Below, one piece after another: positions 5,089 to 6,783 of a stretch of 6,783 bases of DNA. Source of the stretch: Spirochaetia bacterium. GTDB lineage: Bacteria > Spirochaetota > Leptospiria > Leptospirales > Leptonemataceae. Numbering within the stretch: position 1 is the stretch's first letter; every line of letters begins with the position of its first letter. The DNA is taken from positions 1 to 6,783 of the forward strand of contig JAOUOA010000151.1 of NCBI GenBank assembly GCA_029880625.1, written 5' to 3'. The notes under the pieces are model-generated. The model searched no databases and was not told where the DNA came from. It saw only the letters and a list, made by a program, of their open reading frames with translations. The position numbers and the translations under genes are program-made.

Positions 5089-6617
5089 ACCGTGAAAATT
5101 TAAAATTTCTTTTGTTTTTTGCGGCATCCCTGTTTCTTCTGGATGCCGCATTTTCGCGGTATCTGGCATGGGTTTTCCCCAATGAAACCGCCTGGGGCGC
5201 AGAACCCCACTATAACTATGAATACAGAATCCGTCAGATAAAACGGAATCGAACTTCCGAAGATTTTTTAATCCTGATTGCAGGAAGCTCCATTGCTGAG
5301 TATTCTATCAATGAAGAGCATCTGGCCTCTCTGTTAAATCAGGAAACGTTTCTGGAAAAACTGCCGTCTGGAAAAACCAGGGTTGTTGTTTCGCTTCTCA
5401 CGCATCAGGGACAGAACAGCGTGAACCTTCTCAGTACAGCTGACAGAATTCTTTCTCTTGAGCCGGATCTTGTCATCCACCCGGTCAATATGATTGAATT
5501 TCGTCTTGAAAGGCCCCTTGTCCTCGGGAACCTTCATGACCTTGATCAAACAGGAGAAAGAAAAAAAAATGCTCTGGATGCATTTGCAAGATCTGTTGTT
5601 GAAACAGAAGAATTAAAACTGTTGGGCCCATACGGACTTCTAAAGTATTTTTCAGGATATCTGACTTTTGATGAAAAAATCCGTACGATGATGTCCTGTC
5701 TCTTTGCAACCTACAGATACAGAAATATCCTTCATGTGCCTTTTGCGCGTTATTATAAAAATCGTTTTGGGAAAAAACATTCCTATCATTACTATACCGG
5801 AGCAGATGTAGGCGGAGGCGGTGTAAATCATAACGGTCATATTGGAACGGAAATTGAAATCCAATGGAATGAAATTTATCAAAGAGAAGGATTTGAAATT
5901 CAGATTTATCCTCAGATGATCACATCATCTACTGTATATCTGGAGTATTCCCGGGGCTGCAGCGGCGCATACATTCGTAAAAACTTGAAACCTGGATGGC
6001 AGAAACTTTTTTTTGAGGGGATCTCTGCAGGGGAAATAATCTGCATGAAAATTCATCCGGGCATTTATTCAGATTTTTTTGCTGATACTCTGGGAGGCAG
6101 ACTTTCAGACAATTCGGGAACGGGTCCTTCCAGGCATTCCTGGGTTCGCAAACTGCGAAGGGAAGACGATCTTTATCTGCAATATACTTCTTCTGAATAC
6201 AGAGCATCCTTTGAAAAACGACTCATGCGTTTTGACAGAGCAGGGATGGCATATCTGCAGGCTATCATGCAGAGTAAAAAGGAAATGGCAAAAAGACAGT
6301 TTGATCCGGAATATCCGGTCTTTCAGGCTTACTTTGAATGGAAAAAAATTGTTTCAGAAAATGCACCTCTTTTAATTGTGAATGCTCCGGAAAATCCTAT
6401 CGCTCTTTCCTGGTATGCAGGTACGGATTGGTACAGAGGGTATCTGAATTTTCTTGCCTGCGGGGAGCTTCCAAACTTCCAAATGTACGACGAATCATCC
6501 GGATATCCAGAACAGCTGTTTTACGATTTTCATCATATGAGCTGGTACGGAGCGGAAAAGTTCACGGAACGAATTTCCAGAATGATTATGGAATCCTATC
6601 CGGGAATTAGAAAATAA
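5085..6617 (+). CDS. Membrane-anchored SGNH-hydrolase-like protein with beta-rich insertion
   Basis: This 510-residue protein has one N-terminal hydrophobic segment (about 7-30), with the rest probably periplasmic. The body looks like an SGNH/GDSL-type esterase or acyltransferase. A block-I strand and nucleophile elbow read FLILIAGSSI (61-70, Ser69 the likely nucleophile). LEPDLVIHPVNMIEF (125-139) resembles the block-III strand with Asn135. The C-terminal YDFHHMSWYG (480-489) gives the D-x-x-H pair, Asp481 and His484. Between the halves, about 235-360, lies a Gly-rich turn (DVGGGGVNHNGHIG) and a strand-rich stretch (EIEIQW, EIQIYP, TVYLEYS, WQKLFFE) that looks like an inserted beta-sandwich, perhaps carbohydrate-binding. 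Membrane-anchored SGNH proteins (AlgX- and DltD-like) acylate or deacylate surface polymers; that role here is inference. The start is TTG at 5085 with no Shine-Dalgarno, but no ATG or GTG start that keeps the membrane segment and Ser69 is visible, and the TTGA overlap with the antiporter stop suggests translational coupling. An A9 run (5561-5569) lies inside the gene. Confidence 0.75.
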   Translation: MNRENLKFLLFFAASLFLLDAAFSRYLAWVFPNETAWGAEPHYNYEYRIRQIKRNRTSEDFLILIAGSSIAEYSINEEHLASLLNQETFLEKLPSGKTRVVVSLLTHQGQNSVNLLSTADRILSLEPDLVIHPVNMIEFRLERPLVLGNLHDLDQTGERKKNALDAFARSVVETEELKLLGPYGLLKYFSGYLTFDEKIRTMMSCLFATYRYRNILHVPFARYYKNRFGKKHSYHYYTGADVGGGGVNHNGHIGTEIEIQWNEIYQREGFEIQIYPQMITSSTVYLEYSRGCSGAYIRKNLKPGWQKLFFEGISAGEIICMKIHPGIYSDFFADTLGGRLSDNSGTGPSRHSWVRKLRREDDLYLQYTSSEYRASFEKRLMRFDRAGMAYLQAIMQSKKEMAKRQFDPEYPVFQAYFEWKKIVSENAPLLIVNAPENPIALSWYAGTDWYRGYLNFLACGELPNFQMYDESSGYPEQLFYDFHHMSWYGAEKFTERISRMIMESYPGIRK

Positions 6618-6620
6618 GAA

Positions 6621-6783
6621 TTATAAAAGGCCGGTTTGTTCTGCAGCTTCTTTGAGCGCCTGAATGGCTTCTCTGCCTTCGCTTCCAGTATCCAGAGAAA
6701 AATCGTTAACATAAAGTTCAATGTGGGAGCGAATTACGCTTTCTTCGAGCGACTGTGCATGATTTTTTATAAAATTCATGATG
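6621..6783 (-). CDS. mqnD: 1,4-dihydroxy-6-naphthoate synthase, C-terminal fragment (probable MqnD)
   Basis: The last 53 codons of a minus-strand gene run from the window edge to a TAA at 6623-6621. They read FIKNHAQSLEESVIRSHIEL, then YVNDFSLDTGSEGREAI. The HAQ, then V-x-x-x-HIELYVN, then FSLD-x-G-x-x-G-x-x-AI pattern is how I recall the C-terminus of MqnD, which makes 1,4-dihydroxy-6-naphthoate from cyclic dehypoxanthine futalosine in the futalosine route to menaquinone. The ATG at 6779-6777 is internal: the frame stays open to the edge and most of the roughly 280-residue enzyme is missing. It converges on the SGNH-like gene with a 3-base gap between stops. MqnA or another periplasmic-binding-fold protein is the main alternative. 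Confidence 0.65.
   Translation of the reverse strand, partial: IMNFIKNHAQSLEESVIRSHIELYVNDFSLDTGSEGREAIQALKEAAEQTGLL

Noticed and set aside
4964..5182. Minus-strand open frame across the antiporter/SGNH junction
   Set aside because: It overlaps two well-supported genes, and its highly basic translation is a shadow of their codons.
6598..6634. CCGG-flanked segment at the SGNH/mqnD convergent junction as a terminator
   Set aside because: The only pairing is the 4-base self-palindrome CCGG, with a long AT loop and no T-run after it.

Overview
The window is a dense, AT-leaning bacterial segment with six protein-coding genes, two of them cut by the window edges. Signal peptides, a predicted outer-membrane beta-barrel and periplasmic PDZ proteases point to a diderm (Gram-negative-type) bacterium. 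The Deg9-like protease architecture, the citrate-transporter-superfamily antiporter and the futalosine-pathway menaquinone gene fragment would suit a Leptospirales-type spirochaete. That placement is recall-based inference, not shown by the sequence. No rRNA, tRNA, insertion sequence, CRISPR array or phage gene is visible.

Layout. Bases 1-1044 (+) hold the C-terminal part of a trypsin-fold, double-PDZ protease with an intact catalytic-serine motif. It overlaps by 4 bases (ATGA) a second gene of the same architecture at 1041-2531 (+). This second protein has a signal peptide and has lost all three catalytic-triad residues, so the pair looks like an active protease plus a secreted pseudoprotease. 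It converges (9-base gap) on an unrecognised exported protein, probably a beta-barrel, at 2541-3353 (-). A 364-base AT-rich intergenic region (3354-3717) separates this gene from a divergent unit. It holds a good promoter (TTCAAA-17-TATAAT), three copies of a GAAATTTC-type palindrome around that promoter, and a terminator-like hairpin with a T7 run just before the next start codon.

The divergent unit is a two-gene operon: a polytopic Na+/H+ antiporter-type protein of the citrate-transporter superfamily (3718-5088, +), overlapping by 4 bases (TTGA) a membrane-anchored SGNH-hydrolase-like protein with a beta-rich central insertion (5085-6617, +). Three bases later, on the other strand, lies the C-terminus of a probable 1,4-dihydroxy-6-naphthoate synthase (mqnD, 6621-6783, -).

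How they fit together: most of the window deals with the cell envelope (periplasmic quality control, an outer-membrane protein, ion transport, probable acyl/ester chemistry on a surface polymer). The best candidates for something undescribed are the protease/pseudoprotease tandem, the antiporter-SGNH coupling, and the palindrome-plus-hairpin leader in front of that operon.
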